Source: Ruoffia halotolerans (GTDB lineage: Bacteria; Bacillota; Bacilli; Lactobacillales; Aerococcaceae). From it: a stretch of DNA of 64,000 bases. The notes under the pieces were generated by a model. The model worked only from the letters and a program-made list of their open reading frames with translations, had not been told where the DNA came from and searched no databases. Position 1 is the first letter of the stretch. The number at the start of each line of letters is the position of its first letter. Below, one piece after another: positions 44,231-52,612 of the stretch. Both the position numbers and the translations under genes were made by a program. The stretch covers positions 1 through 64,000 of the forward strand of contig NZ_JACAOA010000007.1 in NCBI RefSeq assembly GCF_014049385.1. The letters are read 5' to 3'.

Positions 44231-45163
44231 TTATTTATCCTCCTTTAAAATATCTTTCAAATTATAATAGGTATGTTGGTAAACCTCATTAAGCCAATTA
44301 TTGTATAGAAGAAAGGCATTGCTTTTCCACGTAAATTTTGGCGTTTTCGAATCATCGTCTCCTGGATAATAATTTTCTGGTAGAGCTATTTTACTTCCTG
44401 CCTCTTTATCGCGTTGATATTCCTGATGTAATGTTTCTCGGTCATATTCCAAGTGCCCTAATAAAAATATGTCTAGATTGTCGGTTGTTGTAATAATATC
44501 TGGTCCAAATTCTGGATGTTTTGTTGTGATTCTCAAATCTTTTTGAGCTTGTATAGTCTCGATAGAAATTGAAGTATGGCGTGATTGTGGCACTTGATAT
44601 GTGTCGTTAAAACCACGAAGTAAGGGCTGATCTGCTTCTAATACGTCATATTCATAAATACCAAATAACTTTTGTTCAAGCTTATAATTGTCGATGCCGT
44701 AAAAATAATTTAAGGCATATTGAGCCCCCCAACAAATAAATAATCGGGAGAAGGCATTTTTTTGAGACCAATCTAATATTGTCTTCAGCTCATCAATATA
44801 ATTGACTTCATTGTATTCAAATTGCTCTACAGGAGCACCTGTAATAATAAGTCCATCATATTGTTGGTCTTTAATTTCATCAAAGGTTTTGTAATATTGA
44901 TTTAAGTGACTGATCGGTGTATTGGACGCTTCGTAAGTTGCTGTATACATTAAATCTACTTCTATTTGAAGCGGTGTATTACCTAATAATCGCAATAACT
45001 GCAGTTCTGTCGTTTCTTTTTTAGGCATGAGATTGAGAATGAGTATTTTAAGGGGACGAATGTCTTGAGTACGTGCCGTGCTCTCATCCATTGTCACTAT
45101 TTGTTCTCTCTTTAATTCTTTGCATATGGGTAATCCTTCAACAATTTTAATTGGCATACTCAA
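44231..45163 (-). CDS. metA: Homoserine O-acetyltransferase (MetA type)
   Basis: This 310-residue MetA-family acyltransferase has the nucleophile Cys144 in LFICWGAQYALN, His in SRHTS and Glu in HLEYD. TGAPVEQ carries Glu113 where E. coli MetA has Gly111. In characterised homologues a Glu here selects acetyl-CoA over succinyl-CoA, so acetylation is predicted. It is the first gene after the second Met T-box. Confidence 0.95.
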   Translation of the reverse strand: MSMPIKIVEGLPICKELKREQIVTMDESTARTQDIRPLKILILNLMPKKETTELQLLRLLGNTPLQIEVDLMYTATYEASNTPISHLNQYYKTFDEIKDQQYDGLIITGAPVEQFEYNEVNYIDELKTILDWSQKNAFSRLFICWGAQYALNYFYGIDNYKLEQKLFGIYEYDVLEADQPLLRGFNDTYQVPQSRHTSISIETIQAQKDLRITTKHPEFGPDIITTTDNLDIFLLGHLEYDRETLHQEYQRDKEAGSKIALPENYYPGDDDSKTPKFTWKSNAFLLYNNWLNEVYQHTYYNLKDILKEDK

Positions 45164-45177
45164 CTTCCTTTCTTTTT

Positions 45178-45458
45178 TTAAATAAAAAAATCGCCCCTAA
45201 TCAACTCTCTGATTAGGGACGACAATATCGTGTTACCACCCAAATTTACACTTATCTCACAATAAGTGCCTTAATACGTCTATATAAACGTTGGCAAGGT
45301 ATCGGTTGCTACCGTTAGAAAAGCTTTCACTTAGCTAATACTCAGAGTTCATCTTCACAAATTTTTTCTGTGACTTTCACACCAACCGGGCTCTCTTAAA
45401 CAAAGTCAATTTGCTACTCTTCTCTTCGTCGATTTTTATCATTAAATTCTCATCTTTA
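45178..45458 (-). promoter_or_regulatory. Methionine T-box riboswitch of metA-metI-patB
   Basis: The T-box sequence TGGGTGGTAACACG lies at 45229-45242 on the minus strand. A terminator (45191-45202/45211-45222) ending in seven U follows. The stem I specifier is AUG (45350-45352) followed by AAC-UCU-GAG, parallel to the first T-box. Uncharged tRNA-Met should turn on synthesis. Confidence 0.94.
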
Positions 45459-45464
45459 ATTAAC

Positions 45465-45493
45465 ATTTTAACGAAGTCTTTAATTAAAGTCAA
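45465..45493 (-). promoter_or_regulatory. Promoter of the metA T-box operon
   Basis: TTGACT (45488-45493) and TAAAAT (45465-45470) are 17 bp apart on the minus strand. Confidence 0.8.
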
Positions 45494-45569
45494 CTCAATA
45501 CTGGTTTTAAGAATATTCATTAATACATTTTTTATTAAATGCTGACGATATTTTTTATGATACGTTCTA

Positions 45570-46127
45570 CTATATATCTTCTTTTAAAATGGCGTACTGG
45601 GCTGTATCAATAATTCCTGTATTATTTAAACTGCCTTGGCGATGGATTCCCTCGAATTGTAAACCAGCCTTCAGCATGACTTTTCCTGAAGCTGGATTGG
45701 CCACATCGTGCCTAGCAATGACACGGTTAAAGCCTGCTTCTTTTAATAAATATTTAGTTACAGCCTTCATCGCTTCGCTCATGTAACCTTGCCCCCAATA
45801 CTTTGGACTTAAGACGTAACCAATCTCGCATGCATCTATTTTTTCTAAATCATGAGGAATGCTAGCAGTAATGTCTCCCAGCGCTTCACCTGGTTGTTCC
45901 TTTAAAGTAATTGCCCACTTATATTGAGATAAGTCACCATATCCTTCTACCCATGTATCAAGAATCGCTTCAGTAACTGAAACATCCTGGTGGCTCGGCC
46001 AAGTTAAGTATTTAGTTGCTAGATCATCACTTGCATAGTTAGTATAAACAGCTTGAGTATCTGCTTTTGTAAATCGTCTGAGTAAAAGTCGATCCGTTTC
46101 TATTTCTTTTGTTCCTATATGGTGCAT
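45570..46127 (-). CDS. GNAT acetyltransferase, RimJ/RimL type
   Basis: This 185-residue acetyltransferase of the Acetyltransf_3 group has ETDRLLLRRF at the start, IGYVLSPKYWGQGYMSEAMKAV (acetyl-CoA loop) and NPASGKVMLKAGLQFEG. These usually modify ribosomal proteins or amino-nucleoside toxins. The frame extends upstream to 46178, but GAGGAG 8 nt before the ATG at 46127 fixes the start. Confidence 0.9.
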   Translation of the reverse strand: MHHIGTKEIETDRLLLRRFTKADTQAVYTNYASDDLATKYLTWPSHQDVSVTEAILDTWVEGYGDLSQYKWAITLKEQPGEALGDITASIPHDLEKIDACEIGYVLSPKYWGQGYMSEAMKAVTKYLLKEAGFNRVIARHDVANPASGKVMLKAGLQFEGIHRQGSLNNTGIIDTAQYAILKEDI

Positions 46128-46253
46128 TTTTTCATCTCCTCTAGCCAAATCATGTGCGCTCTTCGTTTGGAAGCGCATTGAGTGGTGTTTCTTAGGTTAT
46201 ATATTAGCAAATTTATTATGAAACGCCTAGTTATCGGGTGGAGTTGGGTGGTT

Positions 46254-46372
46254 CGGAGCGTCGTGCGGCGTCGCGACGTACCGCATTTTGATTTGCGGAG
46301 TGTCGTGGGCAGTCTCGACGTACCGCAAGCCGATTTACGGAGTGTCGAGCCACTCCATGACGCTCCTTAAGG
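46254..46372. repeat. GC-rich 42-bp tandem repeat, two full copies plus a partial one
   Basis: Units start at 46254, 46296 and 46338, exactly 42 bp apart. Each begins CGGAG(C/T)GTCG; the first two share CGACGTACCGCA at the same offset. The ends form an inverted pair, GGAGCGTC near 46255 and GACGCTCC near 46360. The stretch is far more GC-rich than its surroundings. As an open frame it would give 14-residue repeats (RSVV...DVP), but no ribosome site supports translation. Confidence 0.75.
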
Positions 46373-46479
46373 TTAGATTTTCAAAACATCATTCCTAAAG
46401 AATTCTTAAATTGTTATTTCAATGAGTATATGCTAGCATTTAATGTATTAACTTGAACATATGGAGGCATTTTATAACA

Positions 46480-46803
46480 ATGCATAGTAATATTGATATC
46501 GCTTCGTTTTATAATAAAGCGCAGGCTGAATCGTTAATTATTTTAGACGTTCGTAATACAGATGAGCATGAAATCGAACGTGTTCCTAATTCTGTAAATA
46601 TTCCTCTAGATTATTTACCTAAGCATACGGAAGCTTTGAAGGAAGATGAAACTTATTATGTCATCTGTAAAAGTGGTAAACGGTCAGAAAAAGCCTGCCA
46701 ATTCTTAAGTGAACATGGTTTTAAAACAGTGCGTGTTGAAGGTGGTATTCAAAGTTGGCCAGGAGAGCTTGAGCAATCGAATGATTTTACGGCTTTACTT
46801 TAA
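46480..46803 (+). CDS. Rhodanese-like sulfurtransferase
   Basis: This single-domain rhodanese has 107 residues. The active-site cysteine is Cys63 in VICKSGKRS, with the LDVRN and VEGGIQSWPG segments of the family. It probably carries a persulfide sulfur in the cytosol. The ATG at 46480 follows GGAGG by 12 nt; an upstream TTG is rejected. Confidence 0.92.
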   Translation: MHSNIDIASFYNKAQAESLIILDVRNTDEHEIERVPNSVNIPLDYLPKHTEALKEDETYYVICKSGKRSEKACQFLSEHGFKTVRVEGGIQSWPGELEQSNDFTALL

Positions 46804-46825
46804 TCACATTTATATAAACTTAATC

Positions 46826-46855
46826 ACTCTACCAAATTCGGTAGAGTTTTTTTGT
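46826..46855 (+). terminator. Terminator after the rhodanese gene
   Basis: An 8-bp stem (46826-46833/46840-46847) is followed by a T-run. Confidence 0.9.
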
Positions 46856-46972
46856 TGTTTAAAAATAAACGAACATTTCTGATGATAAGCAGTTTAATGT
46901 TTGTGATTTATATAAATATTCGCTTCTTTATGGTATATTCATTTGGTAAATATTTTATAAGGAGTTTTATCA

Positions 46973-48250
46973 TTGAATTATTTCAAAGAAAATTTTAAAA
47001 AGATGAAAGCTATCTCAGACGACATCTTTACTCATCCAGAATTAGGTTATAAAGAATTCCGGACTAAGAAAACGGTGGAAGACTTTATTACTGAGACAAA
47101 TCCAGATCAAGTGATTGAGTATTTTTCAACGACAGGTATGCGCGTTGATTTAAATCACCAACAGGATATAACAGTGGCATTCATTGCAGAATTGGATGCG
47201 GTTCGTGTTCCGAGTCACTTCCAAGCTGATTCGCAGTCAGGAGCGGCGCATGCATGTGGTCACTTTACTCAAGTGACAACTGCTTTATCACTCTATGGTT
47301 ACTTAACAGAAGGTGAACGTTACAAAGATTTTGACTTTAATATTGCCTTTGTCTTCGTTCCTGCGGAAGAATTTATTGATTTAGAATACCGCCAACAATT
47401 AATCGACGAAGGGACGATCACTTATTTGGGTGGAAAACCTGAAGCAATGAAGTTGGGCATCTTTGATGATGTTGACTTTGCGATGTGTGTGCACACTATT
47501 GGTGGCGAAGAAGAGAAAACAGTTGAAATCAATTGTGATTTAGCTGGATTCTTATATAAACATTATAATTTCAAAGGTAAAGCAACACATGCTGGCTGGG
47601 ACCCATTCAGTGGAATCAATGCTTACAGCATGTCGACCTTATTCAATACTGGTTTAGGCTTAATGCGCCAACAATTACGCGAGGATCTATACGTACGTAT
47701 TAACCCGGTCATTGATCATGGAAGCTTCTCGACGAATGTAATTCCGAATCAAGTACAAGTTGGAACGGATTTACGCACGATCTCAGTTGATTATATGAAA
47801 ACCGTAGCAGAACGCATGGATAAAGTGGCTAAAGGGAGCGCTTATTCATTGGAAGGTGACGTTGAGATACAAACTCAGATGGGTTACTTGCCATTTGTAC
47901 AAGATCGTTATTTATCAACCTTCGTTGCGGAAGCGTTCAAAGAACAAGATACGATTACAAAATGGATTGACGACCGCGGTGCCGTTGCTGCTGCTGGAGA
48001 TATTGGCGATTTATCATTTATGATGCCTAGTATTCAAATTAGTTACGGTGGTTTCGCTGGTGTCATTCATGGTGATGATCTACGCATGGTTGATGACGAA
48101 TTTGTTCTTCAAGAATTTCCAGAATTTTTAATTAGTGTCTTAAATAAAATGAACGGCCGTATCGATAAAAACCTACTATACAGCCGTTCTTATAAAGAAT
48201 ATGAAAGCTATATCCAAGCTATCACTCAAGGAGAATCGAATGAAAAATAA
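46973..48250 (+). CDS. M20-family amidohydrolase, divergent
   Basis: This 425-residue metallo-amidohydrolase is distantly related to AbgA/AbgB and M20D. IFTHPELGYKEF, AELDAV, HACGHFTQV (metal site), VPAEEF and a lid/dimer domain beginning near HYNFKGKATHAGWDPFSG are visible. The start is TTG, 9 nt after AAGGAG. Its end overlaps the DUF3100 gene by 11 bp. It probably hydrolyses a compound imported by the two membrane proteins that follow. Substrate unknown. Confidence 0.88.
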   Translation: MNYFKENFKKMKAISDDIFTHPELGYKEFRTKKTVEDFITETNPDQVIEYFSTTGMRVDLNHQQDITVAFIAELDAVRVPSHFQADSQSGAAHACGHFTQVTTALSLYGYLTEGERYKDFDFNIAFVFVPAEEFIDLEYRQQLIDEGTITYLGGKPEAMKLGIFDDVDFAMCVHTIGGEEEKTVEINCDLAGFLYKHYNFKGKATHAGWDPFSGINAYSMSTLFNTGLGLMRQQLREDLYVRINPVIDHGSFSTNVIPNQVQVGTDLRTISVDYMKTVAERMDKVAKGSAYSLEGDVEIQTQMGYLPFVQDRYLSTFVAEAFKEQDTITKWIDDRGAVAAAGDIGDLSFMMPSIQISYGGFAGVIHGDDLRMVDDEFVLQEFPEFLISVLNKMNGRIDKNLLYSRSYKEYESYIQAITQGESNEK

Positions 48251-49049
48251 GAAACATTTACTTTACTTAATTTGCTTTGCTTTTGTTGTTATTTTCTTAG
48301 CTGAAATAATTGGTTTCCAAAGTATTAGCTTTGGTTCATTTTCTGTATCCATTTTACCACTTGTTTTTGCGGTCTTTTTCGGGATGATTTTTGCTGTTCC
48401 AGCTTTTCGAAAAGGGATTTTCAAAAAAGTATATAGTGTTGAAAATGTGCAATTCGCATCAAAAAACCTTTTATTCATTATGTTGCCACTAATGGCTTAT
48501 TACGGCGCAAGTGTTGCCCCTCAAATTACTGAAATTCTTTCTGTTGGTTGGGTGTTCCTATTCCAAGAAGTCGGGAACTTAGGTACGATTTTATTCGCTC
48601 TACCTATTGCATTAATGTTAGGACTTAAACGTACAGCGATCGGTGCTACGCTTGGGTTAAGCCGTGAAGGGGAATTAGCTTATATTACTGAAAAATACAC
48701 GCTCGAGTCAGCCGAAGGCCGTGGAGTTCTTTCAATGTACTTAATCGGAACATTATTCGGTTCTGTTTTCTTTAGTTTATTTGCACCATTGTTACTAAAC
48801 TTTGGTTTTGATGTTCGTGCGTTAGGTATGGCTGCAGGAATGGGTTCTGCTTCAATGATGACAGCGGCTGCTTCAGCTGTTGCCGCACTTCGTCCGGAAA
48901 GTGAAGAAATCATCTTAGCTTATGCCTCTGCTAGTCAATTGTTAACCAGTTTCTTAGGAACTTACACAATGGTCTTCTTAGCCATCCCACTACAACGCTT
49001 TATGTATAACACTTTAACTAGAGGAGATAACTACGATCATGGAAAATAA
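48240..49049 (+). CDS. DUF3100-type membrane protein, candidate transporter subunit
   Basis: This 269-residue membrane protein has about eight helices, similar to DUF3100 proteins. The glycine/alanine-rich AAGMGSASMMTAAASAVAALRPE stretch resembles a re-entrant substrate loop. The ATG at 48240 overlaps the amidohydrolase stop (ATGAAAAATAA) and has AAGGAG upstream. Its own end overlaps the next gene by 11 bp. Tight coupling argues for one functional unit. Confidence 0.82.
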   Translation: MKNKKHLLYLICFAFVVIFLAEIIGFQSISFGSFSVSILPLVFAVFFGMIFAVPAFRKGIFKKVYSVENVQFASKNLLFIMLPLMAYYGASVAPQITEILSVGWVFLFQEVGNLGTILFALPIALMLGLKRTAIGATLGLSREGELAYITEKYTLESAEGRGVLSMYLIGTLFGSVFFSLFAPLLLNFGFDVRALGMAAGMGSASMMTAAASAVAALRPESEEIILAYASASQLLTSFLGTYTMVFLAIPLQRFMYNTLTRGDNYDHGK

Positions 49050-49527
49050 TAAAAGTTTAAATAAATATGTTCACTTTGGACTCGTTATTGTCTTAAGTTT
49101 AGTATTTATCTTATTTACACAACAAGTAAAATTATGGAAAAATCCTGACTCAACGCCTATTCAAGCACTCACTTTTGTCGGACTTGGTTTCTTATGGCTG
49201 TTCAGTATGTTAGGTATTTGGATCTCTGATCTAACGAAAAAAATCAAAATTCAGTTCATTCAAGACTTCCCGATCTTAGGTTGGGTATCGATTGTTTCAA
49301 TTGTCTTTTGTTTAATGAGTAACTTTATTGTTGAAGCGATACTGGCAGTTGATTTCTTATCGATCACAACACCAGTATTGGCTTTTGCAGGTATCTCGGT
49401 CGCAAATCAATTAGTTGATTTAACTAAGACATCTTGGAAAATATTAATCGTAGCGATTTTTGTCTTCTCAGGTGCTTACTTATTAACAACGATCGTGGCA
49501 CAATTTGGGCTAACATTAGCTGGATAA
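49039..49527 (+). CDS. Small membrane partner of the DUF3100 protein
   Basis: This 162-residue protein has about five hydrophobic segments and no motif I can name. The start overlaps the DUF3100 gene end by 11 bp. It presumably forms a two-subunit carrier with DUF3100, by position only. Confidence 0.8.
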   Translation: MENNKSLNKYVHFGLVIVLSLVFILFTQQVKLWKNPDSTPIQALTFVGLGFLWLFSMLGIWISDLTKKIKIQFIQDFPILGWVSIVSIVFCLMSNFIVEAILAVDFLSITTPVLAFAGISVANQLVDLTKTSWKILIVAIFVFSGAYLLTTIVAQFGLTLAG

Positions 49528-49538
49528 ATATTTTTACA

Positions 49539-49577
49539 AAACCCGTCATGAGCGTTTTACGTTCATGACGGGTTTCT
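49539..49577. terminator. Bidirectional terminator between amidohydrolase and PHP operons
   Basis: A 13-bp outer stem (49539-49551/49563-49575), extended by CGT/ACG inside, lies between convergent operons. Confidence 0.93.
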
Positions 49578-50591
49578 TTATTTTCTAAGATAAATTGGGT
49601 TTCCGACGACTATCAGTGTATCTTTTGTCCCTCTAAAATCCCCACGTATTTCAAACCGGAAGTAACCCGGTTCAATAGCGTCAGGTAAAGTACAGTTCCA
49701 AGACATTTCTTGGCTCACATCTTGTACTTCTTCACTTTGGTAAATTAACTGATCATTATTCCAAAGAGTTAAAGAACAATTCTCCACCGAAAATGCTTTT
49801 AAAGCCTCCAACTCCGTTGGTTTTAACGTAACTGATACTAAACCAGACTCAAGCATTGAATGGTGCACTCTATCCCCCATTAAAAACAATAAATTCTTGT
49901 TCTCAATATTAAATTGAACCACAGGACCTAATGTCACATAATAGCGACCGTTGCGAAGTGCATCTTTAAAATTGCTTTGTGTTAACTTTTCTTCAGTCAA
50001 TTCTAAATAAGTCACACCCATATTCGCATCATCAGTATCTGGGCGATGCCAATCGCGTCCAGCTGAGCACGAAATTTCATAACCTTTAGTCAGTTTGTCT
50101 AACCAAAATTCATATGAAAGAATCGATTCAGATTTCTCTTGAGGTTGATTGCTGTTCCAAATTTCGATGTAATTGACGTGATTATAATCTTGAACTTGAT
50201 AATCCCAATGACACCCCGTACAAATCGGACTTCCCATATCAAACGGGTGAGCAATACCGATTAAGCCGTTTGCAACTTGGACTTCTGCCATGTATTTATC
50301 AATGGTATTCGGTGTTGCCTCACGCCAATCAACATCGTAATCCGCATCATGAACTAACATATGACCAAAGTAAGTTGTCCATTCAATCCCGTGTAATGTA
50401 ACTAGTTCTCTGTCCTTAACAGCCGGCACTGCAGGCATCTCTAAGTAACCTGCTGATGTGTTATGATCGGTTAGAATAAGCCCTTTATACCCAAAAGATA
50501 CCGCAGATTCAACTAATTCCTTTACCGTAAATTGACCATCACTGTGAATGGTATGTGAGTGAACTTCGACTGGAAATTGGTATGCTATCAT
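49578..50591 (-). CDS. PHP-domain metal phosphoesterase, CehA/McbA type
   Basis: This 337-residue protein is built on the PHP fold. Metal residues are visible as His11/His13 (VEVHSHTIHSDG), Asp42-His43 (LTDHNT), Glu70 (HGIEWTT), His115 (IAHP) and the late CSAGRDWHRP. A C-terminal beta domain of about 100 residues follows. CehA/McbA relatives hydrolyse phosphate esters or other small esters. It is the last gene of an ABC/GDPD operon, overlapping the preceding gene by 4 bp, which suggests a role in phosphoester breakdown. Confidence 0.88.
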   Translation of the reverse strand: MIAYQFPVEVHSHTIHSDGQFTVKELVESAVSFGYKGLILTDHNTSAGYLEMPAVPAVKDRELVTLHGIEWTTYFGHMLVHDADYDVDWREATPNTIDKYMAEVQVANGLIGIAHPFDMGSPICTGCHWDYQVQDYNHVNYIEIWNSNQPQEKSESILSYEFWLDKLTKGYEISCSAGRDWHRPDTDDANMGVTYLELTEEKLTQSNFKDALRNGRYYVTLGPVVQFNIENKNLLFLMGDRVHHSMLESGLVSVTLKPTELEALKAFSVENCSLTLWNNDQLIYQSEEVQDVSQEMSWNCTLPDAIEPGYFRFEIRGDFRGTKDTLIVVGNPIYLRK

Positions 50592-51037
50592 TTTATCGCC
50601 TCAATTCGGATATTTGCCTCAACTTCTTTACTCGCAATACAATGACAATTTAACTGTAATTCCCAATCAGCAGGTTCAACTTCTACAGGCCAAAATCCAA
50701 AACTGGCTGTTTCATTATTAATTGTAATTTCTTGATCATTGCTTTTATTGTGATGTGCTCCTAAGTACTTGCCATTCTTTGATAATGATAACGTGATTAA
50801 GTTATCAATCGGTAAATGGTCATATGCTAAGCGCTTTGCACTCGCAAAATCAGCTTGGTCGTATTTTCTTAAGGCATCTTCAACTTGCCTTCTGGCAACA
50901 TCGTCCTTGCTTTTATCCGGATTGTAGCTGAAATGAATGATTAATTCTGAGTATTTATTTCTAATTTCAAAAGGGATTTTTACATTGGTTTGTGTATCAT
51001 ACTCACCTAATCTTAAATCTAATTCAAAAATGCTCAT
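50588..51037 (-). CDS. Hypothetical protein coupled to the PHP phosphoesterase
   Basis: I do not recognise a family. The 149-residue product is beta-rich with a short helical middle (about 60-85), has no signal peptide and no membrane segment, and contains a His-His pair (GAHHNKSN). The ATG at 51037 follows AAGGAGG; the longer frame to 51079 is rejected. Its stop overlaps the PHP start (ATGA). It may be a separate accessory domain of the PHP enzyme. Confidence 0.8.
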   Translation of the reverse strand: MSIFELDLRLGEYDTQTNVKIPFEIRNKYSELIIHFSYNPDKSKDDVARRQVEDALRKYDQADFASAKRLAYDHLPIDNLITLSLSKNGKYLGAHHNKSNDQEITINNETASFGFWPVEVEPADWELQLNCHCIASKEVEANIRIEAIK

Positions 51038-51120
51038 AGTGTCCTCCTTAGAATGAAGTAATAATAAAAGAAACTGCAACCTTAGTTCCAGCTCCTTTCT
51101 CGATACTCTGTTGAATTAGC

Positions 51121-51753
51121 TTACTTCTTATTTAAATATTGTAGAGCGACTCGAGTAGTCACATTAAAACAACCTAGTTTAAAAAAGTCATCAATTAAAT
51201 CTTCTTCGTTTACTGTCCATACTGAAAGTTTCATTCCAAATTTTTTGACAACATCTACTATCTCTTGATTTACTAGACCATAGAATGATTGAATAATTGT
51301 TATACCATTCTTTCTTAATTTATCTAATACTATTTCTAAATCATATAGACTAGTATTTTCATCAAATGGTAAACTATTGTCTATATTATAAAATAATTGA
51401 TTTCTATGTGTTTCATCATAATCTTCGATATTCAAGCTTCCTGAAAGAACAATTCGATGAGCTAAACTATATTTCTTAGCAAGCGAAATTGCTAGTGGGC
51501 CAATGTTATTATTTTTGCAGTCAATATTCATAATAATAGTTTGATTACTTGAATCACTCATCAATTTGAATACATCGTCTAATCCTAAACAATTCCGAGT
51601 ATCTTCAACCTCATCGTGACTCAGATAAATACGTTGATTATCACTGATTTGACAATCAATTTCAAAGGCTTCAATACCTGATTCAAGCATAGCCACTATA
51701 AATTCTCGACTATTATCTATATAACCATCACTTCCTGAATGTGCTGTAATCAA
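51121..51753 (-). CDS. GDPD-family phosphodiesterase, probable TTG start
   Basis: This protein of about 210 residues is a GDPD-type TIM barrel. Glu31 and Asp33 (FEIDC) and His46-Asp47 (LSHDE) match the family, but the first motif is His5-Ser6 (AHSGS) instead of His-Arg. The frame extends upstream into the permease gene; the TTG at 51753, 11 nt after AAAAGGGG, places the first His where the family has it. Coupled to the permease stop. It probably cleaves phosphodiesters taken up by the transporter. Confidence 0.82.
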   Translation of the reverse strand: MITAHSGSDGYIDNSREFIVAMLESGIEAFEIDCQISDNQRIYLSHDEVEDTRNCLGLDDVFKLMSDSSNQTIIMNIDCKNNNIGPLAISLAKKYSLAHRIVLSGSLNIEDYDETHRNQLFYNIDNSLPFDENTSLYDLEIVLDKLRKNGITIIQSFYGLVNQEIVDVVKKFGMKLSVWTVNEEDLIDDFFKLGCFNVTTRVALQYLNKK

Positions 51754-51761
51754 TTTATCTT

Positions 51762-52601
51762 TTACCCCTTTTCCCAACCTTCTTCTCGTAAATTTGACGC
51801 TATATATGCTACCGCAGCAAAGGAACATAGGACAAACATTATAACAGATAAAGCAGCTGCTCTTTCGTAGTCCATGTAACTATTAAATTGGTCATATAGC
51901 ACTACACCTAACATTTTCGGATGATTTCCACCCATTAGGAACGGAGTTGTAAATGATCCAATGTTTCCCATAAAGACAAATGTCATTGACATGAACATGT
52001 CTTTGTATGTAATAGGTAATAACAGTTTTGTCAGTACTTGAAAGTTATTGCCACCGACATCTTTTAGACTATCAACATGGGAATCTTTAACGTTAGACAG
52101 GGCAGAAAGTAGTATTAATGTTGAGAATGGTATATTAAACCATAAGTTCATCAATACAATTCCTTCCATTTCATACATCCAACCTAGACTTAAATCATAA
52201 CCAAAAAAATTTGCAATTCTGGATAATACTCCCGCATCTCGAATCATCAAAATCATACTGTAAACTGCCACTAAACCTGGTACAAAACGGGGAATCAAAA
52301 CTAGCCATCCTATCCATCCTGCAACTTTTGATTTAGAAAATCTTAGAAAAATCGCCAAAGCATAACTCACTATAAAGGTAAGTACTACTGTTACAAGAAC
52401 AATGACTAAAGTATATAATATATTTTCTTTTTGAACTTCATCCGTAAAAAAATATAAGTAGTTTTCAAAAGTAAAAGAGCCATCATCTGGATGTTCAAAA
52501 CTTTGAAAAATTGAATTTATCATTGGAACTATGACAAATAGAACTACTATTATAAATGATGGAGCAACCAATAGATAAGGGAACCATTTTTTATCACTCA
52601 T
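51762..52601 (-). CDS. ABC permease, spermidine/iron/phosphonate type (first)
   Basis: This 279-residue permease of the PotB/FbpB/PhnU-like group has six helices. Its ATPase-contact loop is near VDSLKDVGGNNFQVLTKLLLPIT. Eleven bp after the ATPase gene. Confidence 0.9.
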   Translation of the reverse strand: MSDKKWFPYLLVAPSFIIVVLFVIVPMINSIFQSFEHPDDGSFTFENYLYFFTDEVQKENILYTLVIVLVTVVLTFIVSYALAIFLRFSKSKVAGWIGWLVLIPRFVPGLVAVYSMILMIRDAGVLSRIANFFGYDLSLGWMYEMEGIVLMNLWFNIPFSTLILLSALSNVKDSHVDSLKDVGGNNFQVLTKLLLPITYKDMFMSMTFVFMGNIGSFTTPFLMGGNHPKMLGVVLYDQFNSYMDYERAAALSVIMFVLCSFAAVAYIASNLREEGWEKG

Positions 52602-52612
52602 TGTCTTCCCCC

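Noticed and set aside
46182-46370. 62-codon plus-strand frame over the 42-bp repeats
   Set aside because: No ribosome site and a composition dictated by the GC-rich repeat. It is annotated as a DNA repeat instead.
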